From contig JBCDJT010000089.1 of assembly GCA_038747545.1 (NCBI GenBank), positions 1-21,580 on the forward strand: a DNA stretch of 21,580 nucleotides, in the 5' to 3' direction. Source of the DNA: JBCCMF01 sp038747545 (GTDB taxonomy: Bacteria > Bacteroidota > Rhodothermia > Rhodothermales > JBCCMF01). Below the pieces are notes generated by a model. That model was not told where the DNA came from and did no database searches. It saw only the letters and a program-made list of their open reading frames with translations. This document shows, piece after piece, positions 13,608-21,580 of this stretch (positions are counted from its first letter, which is position 1; every line of letters begins with the position of its first letter). Both the position numbers and the translations under genes were made by a program.

Positions 13608-14333
13608 TTAAAAGTCTTGCTTCAGCGGGTGGACGGTCACCTCGTCGAGCACCACGTACGGCGGCTGCGTGAGCACGGTGTGGACCGTCTCGGCGACGGC
13701 CTCGGGGCGCAGCGCCCACGTCTCGTCGCGCGTGCCCGCTTCGCCGCCGCCGAAGTAGGTGTCGATGATGCCGGGCAGCACCACCGATACCTTCACCCTG
13801 TGCTCCTTCACCTCGCGCAGCAGCGAGCCCGAGAACCCGACGACCCCGTGCTTGGCCGCCACGTACGGCGCCATATTGGGCACCACGCGCCGCCCGACGT
13901 CGGAGGCGATGTTGACAATCTGGCCGCTTTTCTGCCGGATCATGTGCGGCACCACGGCATGGGTCATCAGCATGAGCCCGGTGAGATTGACGTTGACCAC
14001 CGTCAGGATCTCGTCGCGGCTCCACTCGGGCAGCGGCTTGTACCAGCTCAGCCCAGCGTTGTTGATGAGGATGTCGATGCGGCCAAACTGGGCGAGGGCG
14101 GTCTCAACGACTTGGTCAATCTGAGCGGCGTCGGTGACGTCGAGCGGGGCGATGACGACGGGCTGATCGGAGACGGCGCGGGCAGCGGCGGCCACCTGCT
14201 CTAACTCAGCGCGGTTGCGGGCGCTCAGGATGAGACTCGCCCCAGCAGCAGCGAGGCGCAGGGCAATGGCGCGGCCCAAGCCGCGGCTGGCGCCTGTGAT
14301 CAGGGCAACGTGGTGGTCTAGCGAAGCGGTCAT
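13608..14333 (-). CDS. Short-chain dehydrogenase/reductase (classical SDR)
   Basis: A 241-residue classical SDR. The cofactor-binding motif is TGASRGLG (13-20); the following ARN (38-40) near the end of the second strand suggests preference for NADP. NNAG is at 91-94, and the catalytic set is N114 or N116, S144 (NIAS), Y157 and K161 (YVAAK). The C-terminal substrate-binding part (GIIDTYFGGGEAGTRDETWALRPEAVAETVHTVL) is typical of FabG-like/3-ketoacyl-type reductases, but the substrate cannot be assigned. ATG 14333 gives the usual N-terminus (MTASLDHHVALITGAS). An in-frame start at 14411 would add 26 atypical residues and overlap the divergent gene's upstream region. It is divergent from the small anchored protein at 14442 and followed by a weak hairpin and tRNA-Leu. 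Confidence 0.92.
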   Translation of the reverse strand: MTASLDHHVALITGASRGLGRAIALRLAAAGASLILSARNRAELEQVAAAARAVSDQPVVIAPLDVTDAAQIDQVVETALAQFGRIDILINNAGLSWYKPLPEWSRDEILTVVNVNLTGLMLMTHAVVPHMIRQKSGQIVNIASDVGRRVVPNMAPYVAAKHGVVGFSGSLLREVKEHRVKVSVVLPGIIDTYFGGGEAGTRDETWALRPEAVAETVHTVLTQPPYVVLDEVTVHPLKQDF

Positions 14334-14441
14334 CCGTTCATCGAAGAGGAGTGGGGATTCATCGTGTGCGGCGCAAGGTAGGAATCGCGCTTGAGCGAAG
14401 GGGCTGCACACTACCGCTTCTCATCCAATCTCAACCGTATC

Positions 14442-14873
14442 ATGGGCCAGCAACAGCTTCTCCTCATCGTCCTTGGCAGCGTCGTCGTGATGATCGCCGT
14501 CATTAGCGCCTTCGCAGGCTTCACGGAGAAGCGCGCCCAGTGGAATGACGAAACACGCCGTCTGTCGATGCTAGAGCTGGCTGCCGAAGCCCAGGCCTGG
14601 AAGGCTCGCCCGGCGCTCACGGGTGGCGGCGATAATGGCCACCCCGCCGACTTCAGCATGCTCCGCCTGGGGCACCTCCGCCTGGACGCCGATACAACGC
14701 TCGGCGACCTGCAAGTCTACCGCACTGCAAGCGATCTCTGCCTGCTCTTCAAACCAGCGTCCAACCAGCTCCGCATCGACGCACTGGAGGCTGACTGTGC
14801 TACCCAGGCCGGGTTTGCCGTCGTCGTCACGGGCCCCCACGCGGCCGACCTCGCATGGATAGACGCGAACTGA
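14442..14873 (+). CDS. Small N-terminally anchored protein of unknown function (pilin-like N-terminus)
   Basis: A 143-residue protein whose first ~26 residues are MGQQQLLLIVLGSVVVMIAVISAFAG, one hydrophobic helix right at the N-terminus. A short coiled, charged stretch (EKRAQWNDETRRLSMLELAAEAQAWKAR) and a small globular, probably beta-rich, domain follow. The domain contains two cysteines (in LCLLF and DCATQ) that could form a disulfide. A glycine at position 2 before a long hydrophobic helix and then a coiled segment recalls type IV pilin-like proteins, though the conserved Glu5 is absent. No assembly ATPase or peptidase is nearby. ATG 14442 is preferred; a TTG at 14391 would add 17 residues. 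I recognise the N-terminal pattern but no named family; function unknown. Converges on the 629-aa gene with a 22-bp gap. Confidence 0.72.
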   Translation: MGQQQLLLIVLGSVVVMIAVISAFAGFTEKRAQWNDETRRLSMLELAAEAQAWKARPALTGGGDNGHPADFSMLRLGHLRLDADTTLGDLQVYRTASDLCLLFKPASNQLRIDALEADCATQAGFAVVVTGPHAADLAWIDAN

Positions 14874-14895
14874 TCTGGTGTACGCCGCCCAGCGC

Positions 14896-16785
14896 TCACG
14901 TCGTCATCAGGTAGCCGAACTGCTCCAGGCGGCGGCGCACGGTGCCCAGGTGGTGCTCGGCGATGAGCACGTGATGGTCCTCGGCCTTCTTGGCATGCTC
15001 CTGCAGGACGGGGTCGCGGGCGAAGAGGCGGATCAGTTCCGCGTCGCCGTCGAGCTGAAACACGAGGTAGGCGGCCTGCGGCTTGAGCGGCTGCACCTTG
15101 CGCACGACCTCCTCGAAGAACGTAGCCCAGCGCTCGGGTACGTCGCGGGCGAGGTGGCGCTTGAAGCGCTCGATCTTGTCCTCCACATCCACACGGCGGC
15201 GGCAGTCGCGCAGGAAGGGGGCGTAGTCGATGCGGTAGCGGCCTGGGCTCAGGCGGTCGCCCATCTGCTCGGCGACCATGTTCTTGAGCGGGTCGTCGCC
15301 GTCGATGGTGAGGATGAGGTAGTGCGGATCGAGCGTGACGGTGGACGAGGCGCGCTCCACCACGGCCTCTTCCAAGGTGTCGGTGTGCCCCACGAGGTAC
15401 GCACCCAGCGGTGTCAGGCGGACGTGGCTCACCCCGTCGAACACGGTGAGGTAGGGCTTACCTGTGAGCATGGCCTCGTCGTTGTGCGGGGTGGTGTAGG
15501 CCACCTCCGTCACGCCCAGCACGGCCAAGCGTGCCATCAGGTTTTTCAGCAGCGGGCGGTGAGCTAGCGCCACATACGCATCGCGCCCGATGGTATCGCC
15601 GTAGTAGTAATAATAGCTGCGTTTGTCGCGAAGCGCATCAGGCATTGGCTCGCTCTTAACCGACACCTTGTTCGAGACCATGTTCATCACTTCCTTGGCC
15701 GTAAACGGCACCACGTCCAGCCCCTCGTAGCGCACGTAGCGCACCAAGTCGTCAATGGCGATCCAGGTGTCGGTGCGCAATGCCGTAAGCAACCCCAGCA
15801 ACTGCCGCCGCGCGGTGTGCTCTGCGCTGCGTACGTAATAATGCTCGATGTTACCCAGATGCGGCAGATGCACACGAGCCAGCGCGTAGGCGCGCTTGGC
15901 CACATACTCGATGTTCAGCACCTGTGCAACGAGGTCGGCGGGGGTGTAGCCGAGGTCGTCGGGCAGCGCCGTGTCGCGCAGGGCATCGATGGCGTGCTCG
16001 GTGGCCAGGAAGCTGAGCGGGCCTTTAGTGTCAGGGAAGAACTCGTCGATGCCACACGTCTTGTGGAGGGCGCGGACGTTGGCACGGCGCGGCTTGCCCG
16101 CCTGCGTGTAGGCCATGTGGCCTTGGTTCATGAACAGCAGCGCCCGCCCCAGCGCCTCGGTCGATCCGGTGTACAGACGATGCTCGGGCGGCGGCACCAC
16201 CACCTCGGGCAAGAGCAGCGGCGGCAACAGCATGGCCTTCAGATGGTCCCGCACGGCATCGGGCAGGTAGAGCGGCGTCTGCCACAGCTGGCGCGGGTAC
16301 GAGCGACTGTAGCTGTCGGCGTCTTGCATCAGCATGCCCACCTCGGTGCGCAGCCGTGCCGACGCCTGGTAGCGCTGCGCCACCACCTCCATCACGGGCT
16401 CGCCCACCTGCGCCGAAAGCTGCCGGACGCTGTGCGGGCCGTAGTGAATCACCTGCCGAATAGCCTGCTGCGCCCACTCCGGCAGCCGATCCAGCACGGC
16501 CCTGAAGAGCTGCTTCTCGAACAACACGGCGGCGAAGGCCTCCACCAGCTCGTGCTTCAACGGCTTCGGGTCATACACCGCCTTGAAGCGCCGGCCGTAA
16601 TGTCGCAGCACGGGGGCGGCGTGGGCCTTGAAAAACGGTAGCAGGTCGTTCTTGTTGAAGCCGTCGTCCACCGTCACCTCCAGCTGGTCCAGCCGCAGCC
16701 GGGTGGGCCTCGTGCGGCGGACCGGGCGGACCACGTGCAGCGGATGGCGTTGGCCGTCGAACGGAGGGATCAGCGGTTCAGACAT
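14896..16785 (-). CDS. Uncharacterised 629-aa protein paired with SNF2 helicase
   Basis: I do not recognise a named family. The protein looks soluble and largely helical through residues ~1-380, with winged-helix-like stretches (AQQAIRQVIHYGPHSVRQLSAQVG around 105-128). A run of five tyrosines occurs near residue 390 (RSYYYYYGD). A segment around 430-470 reads LTPLGAYLVG. The last ~150 residues begin DPHYLILTIDGDDP (~485) and end VRRRLEQFGYL. Order and spacing there resemble helicase-associated XPB/Ssl2 N-terminal-type domains (PF13625-like): a beta strand after a constant Asp-Pro, YRID, then helices and a closing 'L..FGY'. This is a visual resemblance only. The gene starts 8 bases after the SNF2 helicase stop, so the two are co-transcribed; I infer a helicase-partner role in DNA or RNA-polymerase remodelling. 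No nuclease, methylase or ATPase motif is seen. Confidence 0.8.
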   Translation of the reverse strand: MSEPLIPPFDGQRHPLHVVRPVRRTRPTRLRLDQLEVTVDDGFNKNDLLPFFKAHAAPVLRHYGRRFKAVYDPKPLKHELVEAFAAVLFEKQLFRAVLDRLPEWAQQAIRQVIHYGPHSVRQLSAQVGEPVMEVVAQRYQASARLRTEVGMLMQDADSYSRSYPRQLWQTPLYLPDAVRDHLKAMLLPPLLLPEVVVPPPEHRLYTGSTEALGRALLFMNQGHMAYTQAGKPRRANVRALHKTCGIDEFFPDTKGPLSFLATEHAIDALRDTALPDDLGYTPADLVAQVLNIEYVAKRAYALARVHLPHLGNIEHYYVRSAEHTARRQLLGLLTALRTDTWIAIDDLVRYVRYEGLDVVPFTAKEVMNMVSNKVSVKSEPMPDALRDKRSYYYYYGDTIGRDAYVALAHRPLLKNLMARLAVLGVTEVAYTTPHNDEAMLTGKPYLTVFDGVSHVRLTPLGAYLVGHTDTLEEAVVERASSTVTLDPHYLILTIDGDDPLKNMVAEQMGDRLSPGRYRIDYAPFLRDCRRRVDVEDKIERFKRHLARDVPERWATFFEEVVRKVQPLKPQAAYLVFQLDGDAELIRLFARDPVLQEHAKKAEDHHVLIAEHHLGTVRRRLEQFGYLMTT

Positions 16786-16793
16786 GGGAGGCG

Positions 16794-19703
16794 TCAGGCG
16801 AAGATGAAGTCGAGGTCATCCTCAGAGAGCTGCTTGAGCGCGCTGCTGTCGGCGGCGATGATCTGGTCGAAGAGCGCGCGTTTCTGCTCTTGCAACAGTA
16901 GCATCTTCTCCTCGATGGTGCCGCGCACGATGAGGCGGTAGCTAAACACGGTCTTGTCCTGCCCGATGCGGTGCGTGCGGTCGATGGCCTGCTGCTCGGC
17001 GGCCTGGTTCCACCACGGGTCGAAGAGGAATACGGTGTCGGCGGCGGTGAGGTTGAGGCCGAGGCTGCCCGTCTTGAGCGTCATCAGGAAGACGCTGCAG
17101 TCGGGATCGTCCTGGAACCGCTCCACGACCTGCTGGCGGTTTTTGGTGCGCCCGGTCATGGTCACGTGCCCCACCTCGGCGGTGGTCAGGTCTTCCGAGA
17201 GCCCGTCGAGCGCGGCCAGGTAGTTGGCGAAGACGAGCGCCTTGCGGCCACTCTGCGCCAGCTCGGACAGCTGCTCCACCAGCAGCGCCCGCTTCGGCGA
17301 CGCCACGCGGCCTTCGGTCTGCGCCTCGGGGATGCTGGCGATCATGCGCAGCTCCGCCAAGGCCTGGAAGATGTAGAGCTGCGAGCGCTTCACGCCGTCG
17401 GCCAGCACGCGTTCGTGGACGGCATCGCGGTAGAAGCGGCGTTGCTGCTCGTAATGCCGCGCCTGCGCCTCGCTCATGTCGATGTAGAGCGTCTGGTCGA
17501 TGCGCTCGGGCAGGTCCTTGGCCACATCGCGCTTGAGGCGGCGCAGCACGAACGGGTAGATCTTGCGGCGCAGCTCGTGGGCTACGTCGGCACGGCCGTC
17601 TTTCTGGATGGGCTGCGCGTAGCGGCTGCCGAACTGCTTCACCGAGCCGAACATGGCGGGGTTGAGGAAGCGGAAGAGGGCGTACAGCTCGCCCAGGTGG
17701 TTCTCGATGGGCGTGCCGCTGAGCGCGAGGCGGTGCGGGGCGTCGAGCAGCATCACCGCCTTCGACGTCTGCGTGGCGATGTTCTTGATGCGCTGCGCCT
17801 CGTCGAGCACGGCATAGCAGAACGGCACCTCGCGCAGCGCCTCCACGTCGGCGCGGACGATGTCGTAGGTGGTGAGGACGACCTGCGCCTGGAGCGCGGC
17901 GTCGAGGTCGCGGTCGGGGCCGTGGTAGACCGCATACGTCAGGTGCGGGGCGAACTTGTCCAGCTCGCGGCCCCAGTTGAAGAGCAGGCTGCGCGGCATG
18001 ACCACCACTGACGGCGGCAGCGCCTCCTCGGCCTCGGCGTAGACGGCGCTGAGCAGCGCGATGGTCTGCAGCGTCTTGCCCAGGCCCATGTCGTCGGCGA
18101 GGCAGCCGCCCAGCGTGTGTTCATGCAGGTAGCGGAGCCAGCGGTAGCCGTAGACTTGGTAGGGGCGGAGCGTGGCGTCCACGCGCGGCGCGGGCACGTC
18201 GCCCTCGTGGATCGTGTTGAACCCGCGAAACACCGACCGCACGGGCGGCAGCGCGGCGGCCACCTTCTCGTCGATCAGCTCCTCCACCAGCGGCAGGTCG
18301 AAGAAGGAGATGACGGCCTGCTCGTCCTTCTTGCTGAAGATCCGGTTCAGTCGGTCGAAGTAGCCCGCATCGACTACGGCGCGGGTGCCGTCGCTGAGCT
18401 GCAGGTAGCCGTCGCGGCGGAACTGCTGGAGCGCGTCGAACAGGTTAAACGTGTCGGTCTCTACCTGGAGCGTGGCGTCGCCCGCGAGGAAGTCGATGCC
18501 GTGGTCCAGGCGCAGGTTGAGCTTGGGCGAGGCGGTGCGGACATTGTACGCCTTGAGCTTCTCGGCGCCGTAGAGGATGAAGTCGCGCAGCAGGTCGGGC
18601 AGGTGCTTCTGCAAGAACGTCTGCGCCAAGGCGCGCTCGATCACGAACAGGTCGCCCTCGCGGAAGAACCCGGCGTCTTCGTTCAGCGTGCGGCGCGCGG
18701 CCTTGAGCTGGCGGCTCAGGCGCTCCTCAGCGTCGTCGAGCGGGACGTAGGTGAGCGGGCGATGGCGGATCGTGCGGGCCTCGTCGTCCACCTCCACCAC
18801 CGTGCTCAGGTCGTACTCGGCGAACCAGCCCGGCGGGTAGCCCGGCGCCGACGACGACAGCCGCAGGAACAGCGCCTTGCTGGCATCGACCTGTTCGATG
18901 AACAGCGTGGGCCGCGCCTCCACGGCAGAGCCCTCGCGCATGCGATAATCGCCGTAGCGGATGCCGATGTTTTGCGTGTACGACAACAGCAACACGAGCA
19001 AGCGCGGCAGCGCCGTGCGGTCCAGCACCGTGCTGAACCCCGGCACCAGCGCCGCCGACGGTCCCACGGGCGCCGTCTCGTACAGCACACCCCGCGCCAG
19101 CCAGTACCGCTCAGTCACCGGCTTCGGCCGACGCACCGTGCGACTCGGGTGGTGCAGCGTCACTGTGGCCTTCAGGCGCTCGGGCAAGGGCGGCGTCGGA
19201 GCAGGCGCTTCATCTGAGGTGGGCGCTTGCGTTTCGGCCTCAGCGGCGGGTTCGCCTTGCGCTTTGTCTTCGACGGGCTCTGGGTCGGCTTCGCCGGATG
19301 ACTCAGGCGCGGCGTCGGGCTCGACCTCAAGCCGCAGCTCGGCCATGCCCTCGGCAAAGGTTAGGGGTCGGCCTTTGGCATCGACGAACTGCGCGCAGCG
19401 GCGCAAGGGCCACAGCAGCATCTCGTTGTCAGCCATATAAAGGCGGTCCCCCGCCTCGTCGCCCCAACCTATCGAAAACAGGTTCTCCTCCTCGAAAGCG
19501 GCCACGAGCTTGAGCACATCGTGCGCAGCGCCGTGGTAGGCGCGCGGGTCGAGGCCCGTCTGCGGCTCGCCGTCCAGATCGGTGACCAAGAGGTATGCGC
19601 CGCGCCCGTCGTAGCAGAGGCGAAACTGCACCTCGGGCGCACGCGACACCGGCGTCTGCTGGCCCGTGGAGCGCTTCAGCGTGTCGAAGATGGATGCGGG
19701 CAT
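16794..19703 (-). CDS. SNF2-family (SWI2/SNF2) DEAD/DEAH-box helicase, 969 aa
   Basis: A complete Swi2/Snf2 ATPase. Residues 1-~130 form an unrecognised N-terminal region, then comes an acidic/proline-rich linker (~130-175). A middle region up to ~500 may correspond to bacterial SNF2-associated N-terminal domains. The motor follows: motif I DDMGLGKT (Walker A Lys ~543), motif II DEAQ (634-637), motif III SGTPIEN, then motifs V and VI in the C-terminal half with QQAIDRTHRIGQ (H911, R912) and the terminal RGTIEEKMLLLQ. Such enzymes translocate on double-stranded DNA and remodel bound proteins. Bacterial homologues include RapA (RNA polymerase recycling), and others occur in defence modules. No nuclease or protease domain is fused. 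It begins 31 bases after the M20 peptidase stop and ends 8 bases before the 629-aa partner gene. Start ATG 19703 is the natural N-terminus. Confidence 0.94.
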   Translation of the reverse strand: MPASIFDTLKRSTGQQTPVSRAPEVQFRLCYDGRGAYLLVTDLDGEPQTGLDPRAYHGAAHDVLKLVAAFEEENLFSIGWGDEAGDRLYMADNEMLLWPLRRCAQFVDAKGRPLTFAEGMAELRLEVEPDAAPESSGEADPEPVEDKAQGEPAAEAETQAPTSDEAPAPTPPLPERLKATVTLHHPSRTVRRPKPVTERYWLARGVLYETAPVGPSAALVPGFSTVLDRTALPRLLVLLLSYTQNIGIRYGDYRMREGSAVEARPTLFIEQVDASKALFLRLSSSAPGYPPGWFAEYDLSTVVEVDDEARTIRHRPLTYVPLDDAEERLSRQLKAARRTLNEDAGFFREGDLFVIERALAQTFLQKHLPDLLRDFILYGAEKLKAYNVRTASPKLNLRLDHGIDFLAGDATLQVETDTFNLFDALQQFRRDGYLQLSDGTRAVVDAGYFDRLNRIFSKKDEQAVISFFDLPLVEELIDEKVAAALPPVRSVFRGFNTIHEGDVPAPRVDATLRPYQVYGYRWLRYLHEHTLGGCLADDMGLGKTLQTIALLSAVYAEAEEALPPSVVVMPRSLLFNWGRELDKFAPHLTYAVYHGPDRDLDAALQAQVVLTTYDIVRADVEALREVPFCYAVLDEAQRIKNIATQTSKAVMLLDAPHRLALSGTPIENHLGELYALFRFLNPAMFGSVKQFGSRYAQPIQKDGRADVAHELRRKIYPFVLRRLKRDVAKDLPERIDQTLYIDMSEAQARHYEQQRRFYRDAVHERVLADGVKRSQLYIFQALAELRMIASIPEAQTEGRVASPKRALLVEQLSELAQSGRKALVFANYLAALDGLSEDLTTAEVGHVTMTGRTKNRQQVVERFQDDPDCSVFLMTLKTGSLGLNLTAADTVFLFDPWWNQAAEQQAIDRTHRIGQDKTVFSYRLIVRGTIEEKMLLLQEQKRALFDQIIAADSSALKQLSEDDLDFIFA

Positions 19704-19734
19704 GATGCTCCGTCGCTAGCCGTGCCTGCCTGAC

Positions 19735-21105
19735 TTATGCGTCGGCGCCGTAGGTCTTCAGGAAGCCGATGATGGTCTGGATGCCGAGGTGGAAGCGATC
19801 CAGGCCGAAGCGCTCGTTGGGCGAGTGCAACGCGTCGGTGTTGAGGCCGAAGCCGAGCAAGATGGTATCAAGGCCGAGGATCTGCTTGAAACTGGCCACG
19901 ACAGGGATGGACCCACCTGCGCGGATGAAGACGGTTTCGCGCCCGAAGGCCTTCGCCATCGCGTCGCCGGCGGCGCGCATGGCGGGGCTGTTGCGCTCCA
20001 CGACGGAGCCGTGGCCGCCGTGCAGGTCGGTGAACGTCAGCGTCATGGTCTCGGGCGTGTTGGCCTCGAAGTAAGCGCGGATCTTCTCGGTGATCTCCTC
20101 GGGCGACTGGTTGGGCACGAGCCGCATCGAGATCTTGGCGCTCGCCGCCGACGGCAGCACGGTCTTCGCGCCCGAGCCCGTGTAGCCGCTCCACATGCCG
20201 TTCACGTCCAGCGTAGGCCGCGCCGACTTGCCTTCGAGCGCCGTGTAGCCCGCCTCGGTCTTGGTCGCCTTAAGGTTGATGCTGCCCATCCAGTCCTCTT
20301 TGTCAAACGGCAGCTGGCGGTAGGCCTCGCGCTCGTCCTCATCCAGCGGCTGCACGTTGTCGTAGAAGCCGGGGATGGTGACGCGGTGGTCGTCGTCGTG
20401 CAGGTTGGCGATGAGCCGCGCCAGCGCGTTGGCCGGGTTCTCCACCGCCCCGCCGTACGCGCCCGAGTGCAGGTCGCGGTCGGGTCCCGTGAGCGTCACC
20501 TCCACATAGGCGAGGCCGCGCAATCCGTACGTGATCGTCGGGACGCCGTCGGCGAAGAGGGCGGTGTCCGAGACGAGGATGACATCGGCAGCCAGCTTTT
20601 CTACGTTCTGCTCGATGAACGCGTCGAGGTTGACCGAGCCGTTCTCCTCCTCGCCCTCGATCAGCAGCTTTACGTTGACGGGCAGCTTGCCTTCGGTGCT
20701 GAAGTACGCTTCGAGCGCCTTGGCGTACATGAACACCTGGCCCTTGTCGTCGCAGGAGCCGCGCGCGTACAGGTCGCCGTCTTTGATGACGGGCTCGAAC
20801 GGCGCCGACGTCCAGAGGTCGAGCGGGTCAGGCGGCTGCACGTCGTAGTGGCCATAGATGAGCACGGTCGGCAGGCTGTCGTCCACCATGTGCTCGCCGT
20901 AGACGATGGGGTGGCCGGGCGTCTCGCAAAGCTCCACGTGCTGCACGCCGATGCGCTGGAGGTGATCGACCATCCACTGCGCGGCGCGGCGCACATCGCT
21001 GGCATGCGCCGGGTCGGTGCTGACGGACGGGATGCGGAGGAGGTCAATGAGTTCGTCGACGAAGCGGTCGGCGTGCTGCTCGGCGTACTGCTGGGGGCTG
21101 GCCAT
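19735..21105 (-). CDS. M20-family metallopeptidase (dipeptidase)
   Basis: A 456-residue cytoplasmic zinc dipeptidase of family M20. Metal-site motifs are GHYDVQP (H86, D88), GSCDDKG (D119 bridging the two zincs), EGEEENGS (general base E153, metal ligand E154), SDTALF (D180) and a C-terminal ALHSPNE (His). A dimerisation lid domain (about 190-330, beginning ITYGLRGLAYVEVTLTG) follows the standard layout. Its length equals CNDP-type and bacterial M20 dipeptidases, which cleave dipeptides and some acylated amino acids. No signal peptide. ATG 21105 is the natural start. It precedes the SNF2 helicase gene by 31 bases, so the three minus-strand genes (M20, SNF2, partner) may form one transcript, although a peptidase and a helicase have no obvious shared job. 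Confidence 0.95.
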   Translation of the reverse strand: MASPQQYAEQHADRFVDELIDLLRIPSVSTDPAHASDVRRAAQWMVDHLQRIGVQHVELCETPGHPIVYGEHMVDDSLPTVLIYGHYDVQPPDPLDLWTSAPFEPVIKDGDLYARGSCDDKGQVFMYAKALEAYFSTEGKLPVNVKLLIEGEEENGSVNLDAFIEQNVEKLAADVILVSDTALFADGVPTITYGLRGLAYVEVTLTGPDRDLHSGAYGGAVENPANALARLIANLHDDDHRVTIPGFYDNVQPLDEDEREAYRQLPFDKEDWMGSINLKATKTEAGYTALEGKSARPTLDVNGMWSGYTGSGAKTVLPSAASAKISMRLVPNQSPEEITEKIRAYFEANTPETMTLTFTDLHGGHGSVVERNSPAMRAAGDAMAKAFGRETVFIRAGGSIPVVASFKQILGLDTILLGFGLNTDALHSPNERFGLDRFHLGIQTIIGFLKTYGADA

Positions 21106-21446
21106 ATAAATGGGGATCGTGTCGGATTTGCAAAAGGGTTGCCCTAACGCGTCACCCGATCCGAAGGTTTACGGCTATGCGTTGCGTTCGATGTGTAACG
21201 GAAGCGGGGGTAGCGGACACGCATTAGGGCTGTGATCCTACAGCAAATGCCTACTCGACGAGCTACATTTTACATCGCCTGTCGCGTGTTGTATGTTTAA
21301 AGCCCACCACGTTGAGTCTCACATTGCCCTGCCGATACCTAAAAGTGTGTCCCAGGGCCGTCCTTTTGGGGTTGGTGTGATTCTTGACGCCTTCACCCGT
21401 GCCACACGGCACTTCTTTTCCCGCCTTTTTCTAGTCGCTCGTCTTC
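21106..21446. other. 341-bp intergenic region, no gene recognised
   Basis: Divergent space between the M20 peptidase (-) and the partial gene at 21447 (+). It holds no open frame of interest, no tRNA-like or riboswitch-like pattern and no copy of the interspersed repeat. It is locally AT-richer around 21260-21300, where a TATGTTTA box lies at 21292-21299 (close to the TAnnTTTG Bacteroidota -7 consensus). A small hairpin occurs at 21399-21412. It probably contains promoters for both genes, with a leader of roughly 140 bases for the plus-strand gene if the box is real. Confidence 0.5.
21399..21412 (+). promoter_or_regulatory. Small GC hairpin followed by T-rich tract in leader
   Basis: GTGCC (21399-21403) and GGCAC (21408-21412) form a 5-bp stem with an ACAC loop. 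T-rich sequence follows (TTCTTTT, then TTTTT at 21426-21430), 34 bases before the next start codon. It could be a weak terminator or attenuator in the leader of the gene at 21447. The stem is short, so the call is tentative. Confidence 0.3.
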
Positions 21447-21580
21447 ATGGCTCGCCATAAGGAATCGTGTTGTTTCTGCCTCTGGGCTGTCGTCCTGGCC
21501 GTCGTGGCCGGGGGCGTGTTTGCCCAGACGTCGCTGCAGCAGCCGGACTTTGGCCTGCCCGAGGCGAAGCAGTCCACCAC
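21447..21580 (+). CDS. Secreted protein of unknown function, N-terminal fragment
   Basis: An open frame starts at ATG 21447 and runs off the window, giving 44 residues. It begins MARHKESCCFCLWAVVLAVV and continues AGGVFAQTSLQQPD, a signal peptide with a basic n-region, hydrophobic core and a likely cleavage after VFA. Three cysteines precede or enter the core (CCFC), but no lipobox is clear. The mature part is too short for a family call. Confidence 0.7.
   Translation, partial: MARHKESCCFCLWAVVLAVVAGGVFAQTSLQQPDFGLPEAKQST

Noticed and set aside
16971..19217. Two long plus-strand frames (346 and 366 codons) opposite the SNF2 helicase
   Set aside because: They mirror the codon pattern of the helicase and have biased, repetitive composition; the helicase motifs are on the minus strand.
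14896..21105. M20-SNF2-partner run as an anti-phage defence island
   Set aside because: No nuclease, toxin, methylase, integrase or phage gene nearby, and base composition matches the surroundings; the M20 enzyme looks like a housekeeping dipeptidase.
19789..21147. 452-codon plus-strand frame opposite the M20 peptidase
   Set aside because: Antisense shadow of a well-conserved gene; no motif, signal or family resemblance.

Overview
The window is a GC-rich, densely coded bacterial chromosome segment. The gene families suggest a Rhodothermota-type member of the Bacteroidota/FCB group (Rhodothermales or Salinibacter-like). The pointers are an orphan phosphosulfolactate synthase (ComA family), a Tat-exported Gfo/Idh/MocA oxidoreductase, a LysM/RlpA-like wall protein, a YceI protein, a kelch/EAE-motif secreted protein, and starts mostly lacking a clear Shine-Dalgarno sequence. 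This placement is an inference from gene content; no rRNA or other phylogenetic marker is present. No prophage, transposase, CRISPR array or origin is visible.

Left part, minus strand unless noted. A DUF2760 membrane protein (2722-3375) is followed downstream by two tandem divergent Hsp70 paralogues (751-2535, and 1-624 cut by the window edge). This is a recognisable but functionally obscure chaperone cassette. A palindromic interspersed repeat (2569-2671) sits between the DUF2760 gene and the first Hsp70 gene. Next come the ComA-like synthase (3549-4346), then an overlapping pair: a TPR protein (5471-5812) and a triple-LysM/double-psi-beta-barrel envelope protein (4462-5478).

Middle part. 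A large secreted subtilase-like protein (5970-8966, +) has Glu where the catalytic Asp is expected. It converges on a secreted kelch/carbohydrate-binding-like protein (9137-11071, -). A second copy of the repeat (9019-9120), flanked by a 6-bp direct repeat, lies between them. Beyond a clear intrinsic terminator is a Tat-signal Gfo/Idh/MocA oxidoreductase (11200-12567, -), divergent from a secreted YceI-family protein (12809-13396, +). A shared hairpin separates yceI from a tRNA-Leu(CAA) on the minus strand. An SDR oxidoreductase (13608-14333, -) and a small N-terminally anchored protein with a pilin-like N-terminus (14442-14873, +) follow.

Right part. A minus-strand run in transcription order holds an M20 metallo-dipeptidase (19735-21105), a 969-aa SNF2 helicase (16794-19703) and, 8 bp later, a 629-aa protein of unrecognised family (14896-16785). 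The last has a C-terminal region weakly resembling the helicase-associated (XPB N-terminal-like) fold. The SNF2 gene and its partner look like a functional pair and, with the Hsp70/DUF2760 cassette, are the best candidates for incompletely described systems. After a 341-bp non-coding gap, a secreted protein begins on the plus strand (21447) and runs off the window.
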